The notes beneath the pieces are model-generated. The model was given only the letters and a program-made list of their open reading frames with translations. It searched no databases and was not told the DNA's origin. The translations under genes and the position numbers were made by a program. From the NCBI GenBank assembly GCA_012932295.1, contig JAAONU010000016.1, forward strand, positions 39,649,241 through 39,713,240: a stretch of DNA of 64,000 bases, in the 5' to 3' direction. The stretch comes from Cyclina sinensis. Lineage: Eukaryota; Mollusca; Bivalvia; Venerida; Veneridae. This document shows positions 1 through 13,400 of the stretch, piece by piece. Position 1 is the first letter of the stretch; the number at the start of each line of letters is the position of its first letter.

Positions 1-447
1 TATTTATGACAAAAAAAATCTTCTTTATATCATAAATGTAATGTGTTTGCAAGTATGAGTTATATTATATATAATATTATAACTCATAATTGTATTTATT
101 TTACATCTTCGTCAAATTTACAAAAGATGACGAAAAGAGTGGGGATTATGAGGCCGAAATATCCAGGGCCGAAACGTCCAGGAGGTGAAAAGTCCTGAAA
201 TCATTGTTTTCGTATACTCAGTGGCGTAGAATGAGAAGTTGCGCATATATTATAATGTATGAAACAATTTTTTGGATGCTAAGCTCAGTATTGCAGCCTC
301 TTAACGTTTTTTCCCTCACATTCATAGTGTACATCCCACAAAAAGAAGGTTTTCATTATAAGGGGGAAAATACCTTAATGTTACTATATCTATTTTTGGA
401 TAGCATGTGTGACTTTGTGAACTCAGTATAGGGTTCCAAGGCTTACA
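1..447. other. No gene or named repeat seen
   Basis: AT-rich sequence. A 75-codon open frame at 204-431 has no recognisable motif or coding signature and is not called. Confidence 0.6.
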
Positions 448-2265
448 GTCAAAACGGCCTCAGGTTAAAACGGCATCAGGTTAAAACGGCCTCATTTTAG
501 TTAAAACGGCCTCACTTTCAGAAAATGTATTGGTCAAAACGGCCTCATTATTTATTTCAAGTAGATGAACCATCATTGAATTAGAATTTTTAAGTTATGT
601 TATTAGATAATTATTTCTTGTTTTCTTATGTTGAGCATAAAATTTATATTACATATTTTGAGATCGATCGTAAAGATATGAAAAAGATTATATTAAGGGT
701 TTTACGAGAAAAGTAGTTAATAAGGTGAGAATGTCATAAGCTGTATTTATTGATTTTATTTTAAATACAAATACATAAACATGAAACGTAAGAAATATAT
801 AAAACATGCTGGTTCAAAGTAATCAATAGTGTACCAATTTAATTCCTAATAAAAATAGCATAGACTAACAGTTGCTATTCTAAATTTTGATTCTGGAATA
901 CTGTCTATGTATGCTTCAAAATTGAACGAATGTTTAAAAAGACTTTATGTATATAAGACCGTTCCCTTAGTTTTAACAGTTTAAATCAGTACTCAATCAA
1001 TACAAACACAACTTGCGGGCGCTGGTACTGTTTCATGACACATTTAATAAACGATGTCCAATCAACACCTTTATAAATGTCTGATATTGATTAAATGGGT
1101 TGAAAGCAAAGTAATAAATAGTTGAAAACTGAACATAACTCGCTAAAATGATGTATTTGAAAGTTTTAATAGCTGCACCAAAAATATATATATACAATAC
1201 AATACAATACAATACAGTTTATTCAGCATAAAACATTTTACAATGCTTATAGCCTAACACAATAGATGTAAGTATAAAGTGAAAAGTATATATATACGCA
1301 TAACTCCACGGAGCAAAGTGGACAAATACTATTTACATGTAATTAAATTTCAGTTGCCAGTTCCATTTGTTGTATTTATTTTAACTGTTTGTGTGTGTGT
1401 GTGTTTTTTTTAATTAATTTTAAAATCACTCTTAACTTAGTCAACGACGATCAATTTAAATTAAGGAAGGTTTTTTTTCTCTATTTGTTTTTAAATGTTT
1501 TATATTTGTAAAAAAAAGAAACACAAAATTATCAAAGTCCAAAAAACAAGAAAATAGTCCACACATACCAAAACAAACGCTATAAATTTTTTTTCACAAA
1601 TAAACAAATCACAAAATTCCCCTATAAACAATATGCATCTACATCAATTTGATATATAAATTACAGAATTGAAGGTAAAGATTAAACAAAAGATATGAAA
1701 ACATATGATAATTCACGTCTACATATACCTACGATTTTTACTCATTTTTGTTTCATCTTATTCTTTAACAAATCTTTTTATCTAGTTCAGACACAGACCG
1801 CTTTTTACCTTTTGTTTGATCATTCCGACGTATCAATTAAAGGCATACTTCTGTTATCACTTTAAGTTATTTTGATCCCATTAATCAAATAGTAATTATC
1901 ACTCTCAATTGTTTTTCACCTTATCCCGCTAATATCTAGCAGAGACTTAGATAATTATGTAATATACGTCTCTGTATCTAGTAATCTCCAATATCAATCC
2001 AAATAAACAACATTATATTATTTATAAGCAATTTAATAGCGTGTGTTTTCAAAACGCCAAGTCCTTTCATAGTTTACTCAAAAATAAAATCAAGAATATT
2101 TAGGACATTTCAATTAAAAGTGAGGCCGTTTTAACCAAAACTGCGGCCGTTTTGACCAAAAGTGAGGCCGTTTTAACCAGCAAATAAAAAATTGAGGCCG
2201 TTTTGACCAAAAAGTGAGGCCGTTATAACCAAAATTTTTGACTAGTTTTGACTAGCACCCGGTCC
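448..2265. mobile_element. Foldback-type non-autonomous DNA element
   Basis: Five copies of a 15-bp motif GTYAAAACGGCCTCA (starts 448, 464, 480, 500, 533) face five reverse-complement copies TGAGGCCGTTWTRAC (starts 2121, 2142, 2163, 2193, 2215). The likely outer ends are AGTCAAAAC and GTTTTGACT. The 1.5-kb interior is AT-rich and non-coding, with a short CAATA microsatellite near 1195-1216. No clear target duplication was found. Confidence 0.8.
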
Positions 2266-2479
2266 GAATATGTGGATACGCCAGTGTATCCATGTTAAAG
2301 TGAACGTGTCCCTCGACGCCTAATTTTGATTGCGGTTCTAAAGACCGTCGTTGTCCATATAGAATTATAATTTCGATTCGTCATGAATTTGTATTAGGTG
2401 AAACACGTACTGTTAAAAAGATTGGATAAAACTTCAACTTTTTCTCACAATGATTAGATCTACTTAGTTAAACTTCTGC

Positions 2480-2621
2480 ACTATAGACTCCTTTCCGGTA
2501 ATTAAAAAAGAACCCATGTCGTAGTTTAGCTGTGAAACCGGAAGTCTTCAAAGAAAATGGCAGCCTCCATGTGAAACGTGAGGATTATTTTGTGATAGTG
2601 CAAACATAAGAATTTTCAAAG
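2480..2621 (+). promoter_or_regulatory. Probable TATA-less promoter and 5' UTR exon of PDCD11
   Basis: This stretch holds an ETS-type site ACCGGAAGT (2537-2545), an opposite-strand ETS core TTTCCGGT (2492-2499) and a YY1-like AAAATGGCAGC (2554-2564), and no TATA box. ETS plus YY1 is the usual promoter grammar of animal ribosome-biogenesis genes. A plausible donor follows at 2622 (CAAAG|GTAATC). Joined to the acceptor at 4352, it leaves an in-frame TAA upstream of ATG 4371, so that ATG would be the first in-frame start. The transcription start and first splice are inferred. Confidence 0.5.
2557..2574 (+). other. Five-codon upstream ORF (MAASM, stop)
   Basis: An ATG with A at -3 and G at +4 starts a five-codon ORF ending in TGA inside the inferred 5' UTR exon of PDCD11. 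The ATG is embedded in the YY1-like motif, as in TISU-type short-leader elements. Whether it is transcribed depends on the unproven start site. Confidence 0.35.
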
Positions 2622-2997
2622 GTAATCGTATTTTCTCCTAAGAAATTAGCACATATTATTTGGTAGAATTGATAGAGGCCATAAACATAATTTTAATCAA
2701 AGCATCAAATCTGCAACAGAAGATGATTTGTAAATTTCACTTTCCTCCTGCAGCAAACTTCAAAGAGGGTTCAGTGTTTTCAAATATTTGGAAAAAAACC
2801 ACAAAATACATAAAAGGTTATCCTTTTGATAAATTCAGTGCAGTTTAAGCCACAGGGACTATTCAGCTATTTACCATTTAGATTGACAATCTTACTCAAA
2901 ATGTTATTTACCTTAAAGTCATTTTTAAAGATCTATCTCAGAAATGGAGAGTATCTGCCTTTGCTGATGCAATTGTTTTTATGCCTGATGACAAGAC

Positions 2998-3910
2998 AGG
3001 GCTAGCGCTGTCGCTCGCCAAAATCGCCAATGGCGAAGATTTGAAAAATTTGGCTACAAATAATTCCATTTGGCTAAAATCGTGGCAAATCTGTAGGAAA
3101 AAATGAAAGTGAGGAATGGTTTTCCATTCTGCTCTTCCGCAACTCGCCGATTTTCTTCCTCTTGTAAAATCTTTCCACTCGAAGATACTTCAAATCCTTT
3201 TGGTAAATGTGTTATTTCTGATGTAGAGTATTGAAAAATAACATTTGTATGACTTAAGTTCAATTTATTTATGAAATACAGGCTGATTTCGGCTAATATC
3301 CGTATGCGCAAATTTTCCGCTACTCGCTGATTTTCTTTCTCATGTAAAATCTTTCCACTCGAAGATACTTCAAATTCCTTTTGTTACTATGTTAATTATA
3401 TAATATATTAATAAACAATGTTGTATATCTTGAAAAAAAATAGGCTTATGGATGAAATATAGGTCGATTCCGGTAACGAAAGTCGATTCCGGTAAAAATG
3501 GTCAATTCCGGTAAAACGTGGGACAGAGGTTTATATTAATATTGAGTTTTAGTAATAGTTATAGACATTTTCATGTTGATACTGCTGTCAACAGTATTTT
3601 GCATCAAAGTTCAAAATTCCAACAAATTCTCCTGTGATTGTGCAGGCTTATTAAAATTCTTAACACCAAAAGAACAAAAGGTTTAATTACAATTATTGCT
3701 GGTACAAAAATATGTATTAACAAAATAAAATCTTAACAGTTATCAGTCGTCGCTTTGTTCTCCCTGGTGCTTGATTTGTCACAAAAAGTTTAGGCTCACT
3801 CTACATAATGTTGGCTAATAACTATGGCTAATGCACTGCCAAATTGGCTACTTTTTTTTTCATTTGACTAAAAGCTTGGCTACAAGAAATTTTATCTCAG
3901 CGCAAGCCCT
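2998..3910. mobile_element. hAT-like MITE with terminal inverted repeats
   Basis: Ends AGGGCTAGCGCTG and CAGCGCAAGCCCT are inverted repeats with one mismatch. Flanks GACAAGAC (2990-2997) and GACAAGAA (3911-3918) are an 8-bp target duplication with one mismatch. The interior has no transposase, but holds a ~70-bp direct repeat (about 3136 and 3318) and three TTCCGGTAA-type motifs (3470-3520). Confidence 0.75.
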
Positions 3911-4352
3911 GACAAGAAAGCACTTGTTATTAAGATATTTTGAAAGTGTGAGGATAAATCTTAGTCCATTAAATTGAGATGATGCTAGTATAGTTAAAAT
4001 TGATTCCGGCAAAATTTGTTAGCATTGAAAGTTACCAAGACAAGATCATTAGAGAGAATATCACAATGCATTTGTTTGGTTATTAGTACACACAGTCTTA
4101 CATCTTAGACATTATTACATTTTATTACTTCAAAAAATCTTCCATGAACTTAAAAGGAAATAATTTATCCATCCATATATGTAAAAATCTTTAGAATATT
4201 TAAATATATTGGATTCAAGGGTAAATAAACCTAACCATGAATCAAAACCAGTCAACATATATGGGAATATTTCAACTACTTTGACTTACATACTTGCTAG
4301 GTAAGGTGCTGATTACTAAATATAACTTTATATCCAATATTTAATATTTCAG

Positions 4353-4439
4353 GTTAAAAAGCAGTCAGAAATGATGGAAGAAAGCTTTCCAAGAGGTGGA
4401 GTGGATAAATATGAAGCAAAGAAGGCCAGTAAAGAGAAG
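4353..4439 (+). CDS. PDCD11: PDCD11 exon 2 (start codon exon)
   Basis: The acceptor ATTTCAG ends at 4352, the start codon is 4371 (a second ATG follows at once), and the donor is GAAG|GTAATATT. It encodes the family N-terminal signature EESFPRGG and ends in phase 0. The last 18 bases and the donor form the founder copy of the adjoining minisatellite. Confidence 0.9.
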
Positions 4440-7400
4440 GTAATATTAAGGTCTTAAAATAAAGGTATTGTTAAAAGCAGTAAAGAGAAGGTAATATTAA
4501 GGTCTTAAAATAAAGTTAAGGGCAGTAAAGAGAAGGTATTATTAAGGTCTTAAAATAAAGGTATTGTTAAGGGCAGTAAAGAGAAGGTAATATTAAGTTT
4601 TAAAATAAAGGTATTGTTAAGGGCAGTGAACTGAAGGTATTATTAAGGTCTTAAAATAAAGGTATTGTTAAGGGCAGTGAACTGAAGGTATTATTAAGGT
4701 CTCAAAATAAAGGTATTGTTAAGGGCAGGAAGGCAAAGGTATTATTAAGGTCTTGAAATAAAGGTATTGTTAAGGGCAGGAAGGCGAAGGTATTATTAAG
4801 GCCTTAAAATAAAGGTATTTATTAAGGGCAGTGAACTGAAGGTATTATTAAGGTCTTAAAATAAAGGTATTGTTAAGGGCAGTGAACTGAAGGTATTATT
4901 AAGGTCTCAAAATAAAGGTATTGTTAAGGGCAGGAAGGCAAAGGTATTATTAAGGTCTTGAAATAAAGGTATTGTTAAGGGCAGGAAGGCGAAGGTATTA
5001 TTAAGGCCTTAAAATAAAGGTATTTATTAAGGGCAGTGAACTGAAGGTATTATTAAGGTCTTAAAATAAAGGTATTGTTAAGGGTAGTAAAGAGAAGGTA
5101 TTATTAAGGTCTTAAAATAAAGGTATTGTTAAGGGCAGGAATGAGAAGGTATTATTAAGGGCAGTAAAGTGAAGGTATTGTATTTATTAGTGATATCATG
5201 GGCTAGTTAAATTTTCTTACACTGAAAGTCATGAATTTCAATTTGAAATTTGGTGAAAAATCTGATAAAACATGTTTAATCTCTGCCTTACTGATAATTT
5301 TAAAGAAACTGTTGCATGTATCTTTAAAGCATGTTTTATTTTGATGGTAAATGTCTCAACAGCTCAGTGATAAGGGTGTTTAGTTGCTATCATGTCAGTC
5401 GTGCGCCTCAGTCCATTCAGTTGTAAAGAGGGAAGTCATTGGTGTCTTTAGAACAATGTAACTCAGCTGATGTAATTTGTATTGCACTTTAGCTGAAATA
5501 TATGAGTGTTAATAATTTCCACTAATGTTGTTGCATTGATTGTTAGCTTAGGACATTTCATAAACCCTTAAGTAATCATTAAATGAATAAACGAAGTTGT
5601 GAAAGGAAAATGGTAACAAACGAACAGAACAAGGTTCTCCCAGATAGCTCATGTATACTGGTCTTTCATATAGGATGTAAAAGCCAAAAAGCAAAACAAA
5701 GAGAAGAAAGGAGGAAAAGACAAGAAAGGGGGGAAAGGTAAGAAAGATGCTGGATCTGAGGGAAAGAAGAAACATAAAATGGAAGGGGAGGTATCAGGTC
5801 AGCTGGGACAACAACAACCACAGTTCCTATCCAAAAAGGTATGAAATCTGTGTTAATTATTTGAAATGTCAATCATCATTTTATCTGTATTATATAATAT
5901 GTATGCTGGTATAAAGCCACACCCCTTAAAACTACCTTATCTCTTCTGATTGTTCACTGAACTATAAGTTTGTTTTATTTTACCCACACAGCACTAAAGT
6001 GTGTTCAATATTAAATATATTCTTGTTGTTAGCAACATTATTGATTTAAAACAAACACATAGTATGATTCGGATGGAGAAATCTAGATGGTTCGTACAGG
6101 CCTGAAAAAGTCCCTAAATTTATGCATTGGCATTTAAAAGACACTAAATTGAATTTGGCCCGAAGAAGTCCAAGAAAATAGCATGAATAGCAATCAGGGG
6201 CCCTTACATTATGCAATTCTTGCTGCTGACGCTTAATATAATATGACAAATAGATACTTAAATGGAACAATGCAGAAACTCGCTGCAGTCATTTTATTGG
6301 ACAGTTGTTTAAGAGTTATAAAAGTTTTATTGAGAACAGTTGACTGTGGTTTCAATGTTTAGTTACTTATTTCATGGCTGTTTAAAACCAATGTTCTGAA
6401 ATGTTATTGAATCAGTCAATGTAACGAAGATAGGAGCCTCAAATTAGTCTACATGATATGCTAAGACAAGTGTTATATATAAGTATTATGGACCCTATAA
6501 ATGTAAGACTGGCCTTAAAAAGGCTTCAGTTTCTGTACAAACCATGATCTACAAAACTAGTGAAAATATAAAATATATTTTGCAAATTTATATCAGACAT
6601 AAGAATCTTAGGAAAGTCAAGTGAATGCAGTCTTTCCCTCTGTCCCCCTCCTCCTCTAATGCATTCCTTTTTTGTAAATTGATAATCCATTTATATATCA
6701 TAATTGTTTAAATTATTTATATATCTGAGTCATTAATATTTATCATCAGTGCTGGATCCACCTATGACTGATGCCCGCAGAAGAGTTCAGTTAGATTGTG
6801 GTGGATAGTGTGGAATACAGAAAGAATCCCATTCCAGAGACACTCCTAGTCCTTTTATATACTCAGATTACAGATTATGCTACAAAACATGAAACTTTTG
6901 ACTTAAAAGTCTCATCTGAAAGACAATTTTTGAATTATTATTGTTGAAGAGATGAGGATCAAACTTGCGATCCCTGGTTTACAAGTCCCGTGCATTACAA
7001 TTGGAAGACTGATCTGCCACAATTGTTTGAAGAACATTGACAATTCATATATTATAATTCGTTTGAAGCTTCCTACAGTTAGAACTTTTGTATAGCAGTG
7101 GTATTATACATGTATAATATTTCAGTTCCTTTACCCTGGAATGCTGATGCTTGGATACATAAAGCAAATCAAGAACTATACACTGACCATTGCCCTGCCT
7201 AATGGCTTATCAGGCTCTGTACCTATAACAAGTATCTCACAGGCTTATACAGAGAGCCTACAGAAGTTTTCGGAGGCACAGGATGAGACGGCTGAGGTAA
7301 AATTATTTGTTACTTGGTCAGTGATGGTTAAGTTAGGGTACCATATCTGCATCTTGTTAGCTAGGTCCAATGCTCAGATCAGTCATACTTTAGGGCAAAT

Positions 7401-10400
7401 AATTTTGCACACCATCATCATATGTCTGTACATCTGTTAGAAAGGCTTCCAACAAGATAATAATAAAAACAAATTAGTGCTAATAGTTTACTTACTCTTG
7501 AGCAGACATAGTAAAGAGAGTACTTCTATGTGATACAATCTGTTATCAAACTCCAGTTTTCCATGAAACATGATTTGCCTGATTTTTCATTAAAACAAAG
7601 AGTTATACATATAATGTTTCATTATATGCTTCATTTCTTAATTCTTTGTTTGAAAATCTGCCTGGATCGTACATAATGGTTTTTGTTTTGTTTCTTAAAG
7701 AGAGTCTTTTGGAGATTTTTAAGTGGCAAGTTTCTACATTAAAAAATCAGTATAAAAAACCTTATATGCATTAAGTTTTAACATTCTGAAATTTACAGTA
7801 ATGTTTATGTAACTCATTTTGTTTCAGAATGTAAGCACATTGAATGAGTTGTTTAAAGTTGGAATGGTTGTACCATGTAAACTGACAGAGTATGATAGCT
7901 CAGCTCAAAGTAAGGGTCTGTCACTTACTATTGATCCTAAAGACGTAAATGGTGATCTGTCATCAGCTAATCTCAGACATGGAATGGTGAGTGGTATATT
8001 ATCTTTTCTTTAGTTGAACATTTATCTTTGTGGTAGTTTGAAGGGGGTAATATTAAATCAACACAAACATTTGTTACCTGTTAATATTAGTTACTATTTT
8101 TGATTGCCTATGCCCTTAAATAATTGAATTCTGAATAGATTACATAAAGATTCTTGGAAATATGTAACAGAAGTGGTAGTTCACTATTTGTAATGAAATA
8201 TCTGTTTTCTGTTTACAGAATTAACATATGAAAAAATGTATATTTTGACAAATGTGAGTTGACATATACACAATCTACATATAAAAAAGACACCAGTTTT
8301 CTTTATATTTGACATATATGTATACTTCAGTGTATATATGGGAATGTGTCCAGTCATGAAGACCATGGTTATATTGTGGATATAGGTGTGAAGGGAGTGC
8401 AGGCATTCCTGAAGAACAAACATGCTTCCAGGTACATTCAGCTGTACAACAAAGGTACGGAAATATTTTGTCTGAAATATTTTGTATTCATTCTTTATCT
8501 AATTTATGAAACTGTTGTTGGTAGTAAGCATGACTATCCAATATCGTAAAATTATGAACCTTCATTTTATTGAATATTTTTAGGTTATTTGATTTAAACA
8601 GATACTTGCAAATTATACATATAAAGTAATATGAGCGCAATATTGATTTATCTCAGGAAGAACAAGTGAAGATATCTAATTGCAGAGCAAGTTACTTTTT
8701 AGCTTACCTGAGCACAGGTGAGCTTTTCTGATCGGTCTTTCTCCGTCGTCCTACGTCCGTCAGTCCGTCCGTCCGTCGTCAACTTTTCATTCAAACGACA
8801 TCTCCTCTGAAACCAATGGGGCAAATTTAATGAAACTTGCCTGGGATGTTCCTTGCATGAAGCTCTACCAAGATTGTTCAAATGGTTCTGGTCCATTGCA
8901 TTTCTTGTTCACTGGAGCTAAAAATAGATTTTATAAGTTGGATCTTTAAAAATCTTCTTCTCCGAAACCACAAGGCCTGAAGCTTTGATATTTGGTATGA
9001 AGCATCATCTAGTGGACCTCTACTAAGTTTGTTCAAATTATGTCCCTGGGGACAAAACTGACCCCACCCCAGGGGTCAGTTGATTTTACATAGAGTTATA
9101 TAGGGAAAACTTGAAAATCTTCTTGTCAGAAACCACAAGGCCTAGAGTTAAGATATTTTGTATGTAGCATTGTCTAGTGGACCTCTACCAAGTTTGTTCA
9201 AATCATGGCCTCTGGGTCAAAAATGGCCCCTCCCCGGGGGTCACTTGTTTTACATAGAGTTATATAGGAAAATCTTAAAAAATCTTCTTGTCAGAAACCG
9301 TAAGTTATAGAGCTTAGATATTTGGTGTGTAGCATTGTCTAGTGGACCTCTACCAAGTTTGTTCAAATCCTGGCCTCTGGGTCAGAAATGGCTCCGCCCC
9401 GGGGGTCACTAGTTTTACATAGAGTTATATAGGAAAATCTTAAAAAATCTTCTTGTCAGAAGCCGTAAGTTATAGAGCTTAGATATTTGGTGTGTAGCAT
9501 TGTCTAGTGGACCTCTACCAAGTTTGTTCAAATCCTGGCCTCTGGGTCAAAAATGACCCCGCCCCAGGGGCCACTAGTTTTACATAGAGTTATATAGGAA
9601 AATCTTAAAAAATCTTCTTGTCAGAAGCCGTAAGTTATAGAGCTTAGATATTTGGTGTGTAGCATTGTCTAGTGGACCTCTACCAAGTTTGTTCAAATCC
9701 TGACCTCTGGGTCAGAAGTGGCCACGCCCCGGGGGTCACTTGTTTTACATAGAGTTATATAGGAAAAACTAAAAAAATCTTCTTGTCAGAAACAAGAAGG
9801 CCTACAGTTAAGATATTTGGTATGTAGCATTATCTAGTGGACCTCTACCAAGTTTGTTCAAATCCTGGCCTCTGGGTCAAAAATGGCCCTGTCCCGGGGG
9901 TCACTTGTTTTACATAGACTTATATAGAAAAATCTTAAAAAAATCTTCTTATCAGAAACCGTAAGTTATAGAGCTTAGATATTTGGTGTGTAGCATTGTC
10001 TAGTGGACCTTTACCAAGTTTGTTCAAATCCTGGCCTCTGAGTCAAAAATGGCCCCGCCCCAGGGGCCACTAGTTTTACATAGAGTTATATAAGAAAATC
10101 TAAAAAAAATCTTCTTGTCAGAAACCGTAAGTTATAGAGCTTAGATATTTGGTGTGTAGCATTGTCTAGTGGACCTTTACCAAGTTTGTTAGAAAAATGT
10201 CCCTGGGGTCACTATTGGCCCCGCCCGAGGGGTCACAAGTTTTAAATAACAATATAGAAGAAAATCTTTAAAAATCTTCTTGTCTGAAACCACAAGACCT
10301 AGAATTTTAAAATTTGACATGAAGCAAGCTTTATCAAGCTTTTTCAAATTATTGGATTAGGTTAAAGGTCACGGAGGCTAAAAGTAGATTTATCTACTGT

Positions 10401-13400
10401 ACCTCATAGAGCCTTCATTTATAGACCAATATCTTTGATATTCAGTATAGAGGTTCCTTGCATGGACCTCTACCCATGGGTAGGGTTTGAGGTCACTGGG
10501 TCAAGGTCACCATAGCTTATAATAGATATTTCTACTTTCTGTCATAGAGCCTTTATTTATTGACTGATATTTTACATATTTGGTTTGTAGGCACTTACAT
10601 ATTTTCAATTAAAAAATGAAATACTGCTTAACAGCAAACCTACAGCCAAAGTACTCAGGTGAGCGATCCAGGGCCATCATGGCCCTCTTGTTTAAATTTT
10701 TTGCTGGAATTAAAGTGAACAATGTACAGAATAAAATAGGGATTATTTTGTGTTTTATCTATACCAATATTGGTATAGATAATATACTGCATAATGTATA
10801 ATACACCAACAACATGACTGCACTAACAACATGACTCAACACCAACAACATGACTGCACCAACAACATGACTCTACACCAACAACATGACTGCACCAACA
10901 ACATGACTCTACACCAACAACGTGACTGCACCAACAACATGACTCTACACCAACAACGTGACTGCACCAACAACATGACTCTACACTAACAACATGACTG
11001 CACCAACAACATGACTCTACACCAACAATATGACTCTACACCAACAACATGATTTTACACCAACAACATGACTCTGCAAATAACCTTTCTAACTGTCATT
11101 ATTGTTTTCTTTTAATTACTACATTATCATGTTACAATTTATGAATAGAAACCATGACATACATGAAAGTGTAGTCTGCTGAAGTGTATCAAATTTGTTA
11201 CACACTCAGTTCATAGGAAAAAAAACTGGGCCCTCAAGATGAAATGTAAGTTAAGTGAGTTTTATTTTGAATATGTAATAATACAATATAATAAATAACA
11301 GTCTGTGTTGACAGTGATATGTTGTAGACAGTATACAGTTGATGCATGGAGATATGTTGTATTTTGTTTACCTGTTACTCTGATTTCAGATAAACCTCTT
11401 CGTGTGGGTCAGTGTTTGATGTGTAAGATTAAGATGAAGGGTGATAGAATGTCAATGTTGACGGGACAGAATCGAGTCATTAATGTGACGATAGACCCAC
11501 TGGATCTGAAGAATATAGAGGTATATATGATTAATGTTTTTAAAAGTGAATACTTCAGGTCACTCACCCCATTACAACTTTGGAAGTTGGTTAACATGTC
11601 AGAAATTGATGAACATTTCATAAAGCACCTACGTTTCTATATATTAAAATAGCAAATATTTTAGTCAGTGAGGGTATTTAAATATAACCTTTTGATTAAT
11701 GTTTTATATCTATTTTATATAAAAGGTCAAACAGTAAACATTGATATAATAAAGGTGAAGAGAGGCCTGGCCTAACAGTTACTACTGGTTCGGTCAGTTT
11801 GGCTAATAGTGAGTTTGTACATTACAGTTTGGTTGATTAGAAAAATATTAGGCTGTTTTTTTACTCTCTAACATTTTTTCTTTTGCCAGAGTATGGAAGT
11901 TAAAAATATGCCGTTTACTTCACTAGTGCCAGGAATGAAAGTACACGCTAAAGTGGAAAAAGTAAGTTTGATACATATACAATATTTGATGTTTACTGAC
12001 TAACAGACTGGACAAAGCTAAACTCAGCTAAACATGTAGGATAGATGGCATAAAATACAAGGAAAATGGGGAAACAATTTTAAACAAAAACAAGATTAAT
12101 GTGTATTCTTTTGTATGCTTGAAGTATAAAGTTTTCTGTTATTTTGACATGAAAATCTGATACTGTAGAAATATGTTTATTTAACTGAACTAGAAAATGT
12201 CAGCGTCATCATGACTTATTTGATAAAAACGAATTTCTTCAGATGAATTTGAAAATAAAGATTGAAAATTTAATACTTTAGATTTTCTTTAATTCTTTAG
12301 CACGGTTATTTTCAAGAAATTAAAATCTAAGGATACTGTAAGCCTGAACAAAAACACTTTTGACAACTGTTAAACAGAATACATTCACCATGAACCATGT
12401 CACAAAAATGTACCAGATAATCACAGTTAATGAGTACATCACAAGACATGTCCAGGTTACAGCTATGTAGCTGGCAGGATGGAAACTTCAGGCTGAGAGT
12501 GATAAGGCGAAAAGGTTAGTTTTAGTTACAACATGTGTCTGTTTATTTCCAGGTTGTGAAAGATGATGGTATAGTGGTAGAGTTTAACCAGATCAGAGGT
12601 CTTGTACACAAGTCTCATCTACCTAAATCTCCAGAGTCATACAACTATTCTGAACAGGTAAAATATTACCATATTATTACAGGGTAACAATGTTTGTAGA
12701 TAATTTTGGCTATACTGGCCGCCAATGATTCTGCAGACATAAAGCACTGCCATTGTCTGTGTTTGATTCCTGTTGCTCCTAATTTTGAAAACAAATTGTA
12801 ATTCAGACACCGCCACTTTAAGGTTTCATTTTTAGCTAGTCTGTTTCGAAGAAAAAGTCAGGCTATTATGATCGTTGGGTTGTTGTTGTCGTCATCGTGC
12901 AAAAACTTTTATGTAGCCCATTACTCACACAATTTAAAAGTTATCAGTATGAAACCTAGAACGCTTGCTTATCATGACAAGAATCATTTGTAACACAAGG
13001 GGCATAATTCTGAGAGCTAAATTTTTGGAGTTAAGCCCCTTTTTAACTTACAATTTTTGTCAAAATTGCTTATTAAGTTGAATGATCAAAGGTATCAATA
13101 TGAACAATACCAACATCTTGACATGAAACATCAGAGGTATATAGACTTCCTTCAGGAGTAGTGCACAAGAACTATAACTATGGCCCCCATTGTCGACATG
13201 TAAAACAGACAGGCGTTGGCGCCTCTCTGCGGAGCTCTTGTTTGATTGAAATAATTGTCAGAATGGAGATACTGTAAGAGACTTATAATTTCATTGCTGC
13301 TAAGGAATCAAAAATGTTGAATGATAATCAACATCTGAAACATTGCCTTAGATCTATAGTTTTGCTTAGATCATATCCTTAGTTTGTTTGGAACATCTAA

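Noticed and set aside
204..431. 75-codon open frame upstream of the foldback element
   Set aside because: No motif, no neighbouring exon, and AT-rich composition like the surrounding non-coding DNA.
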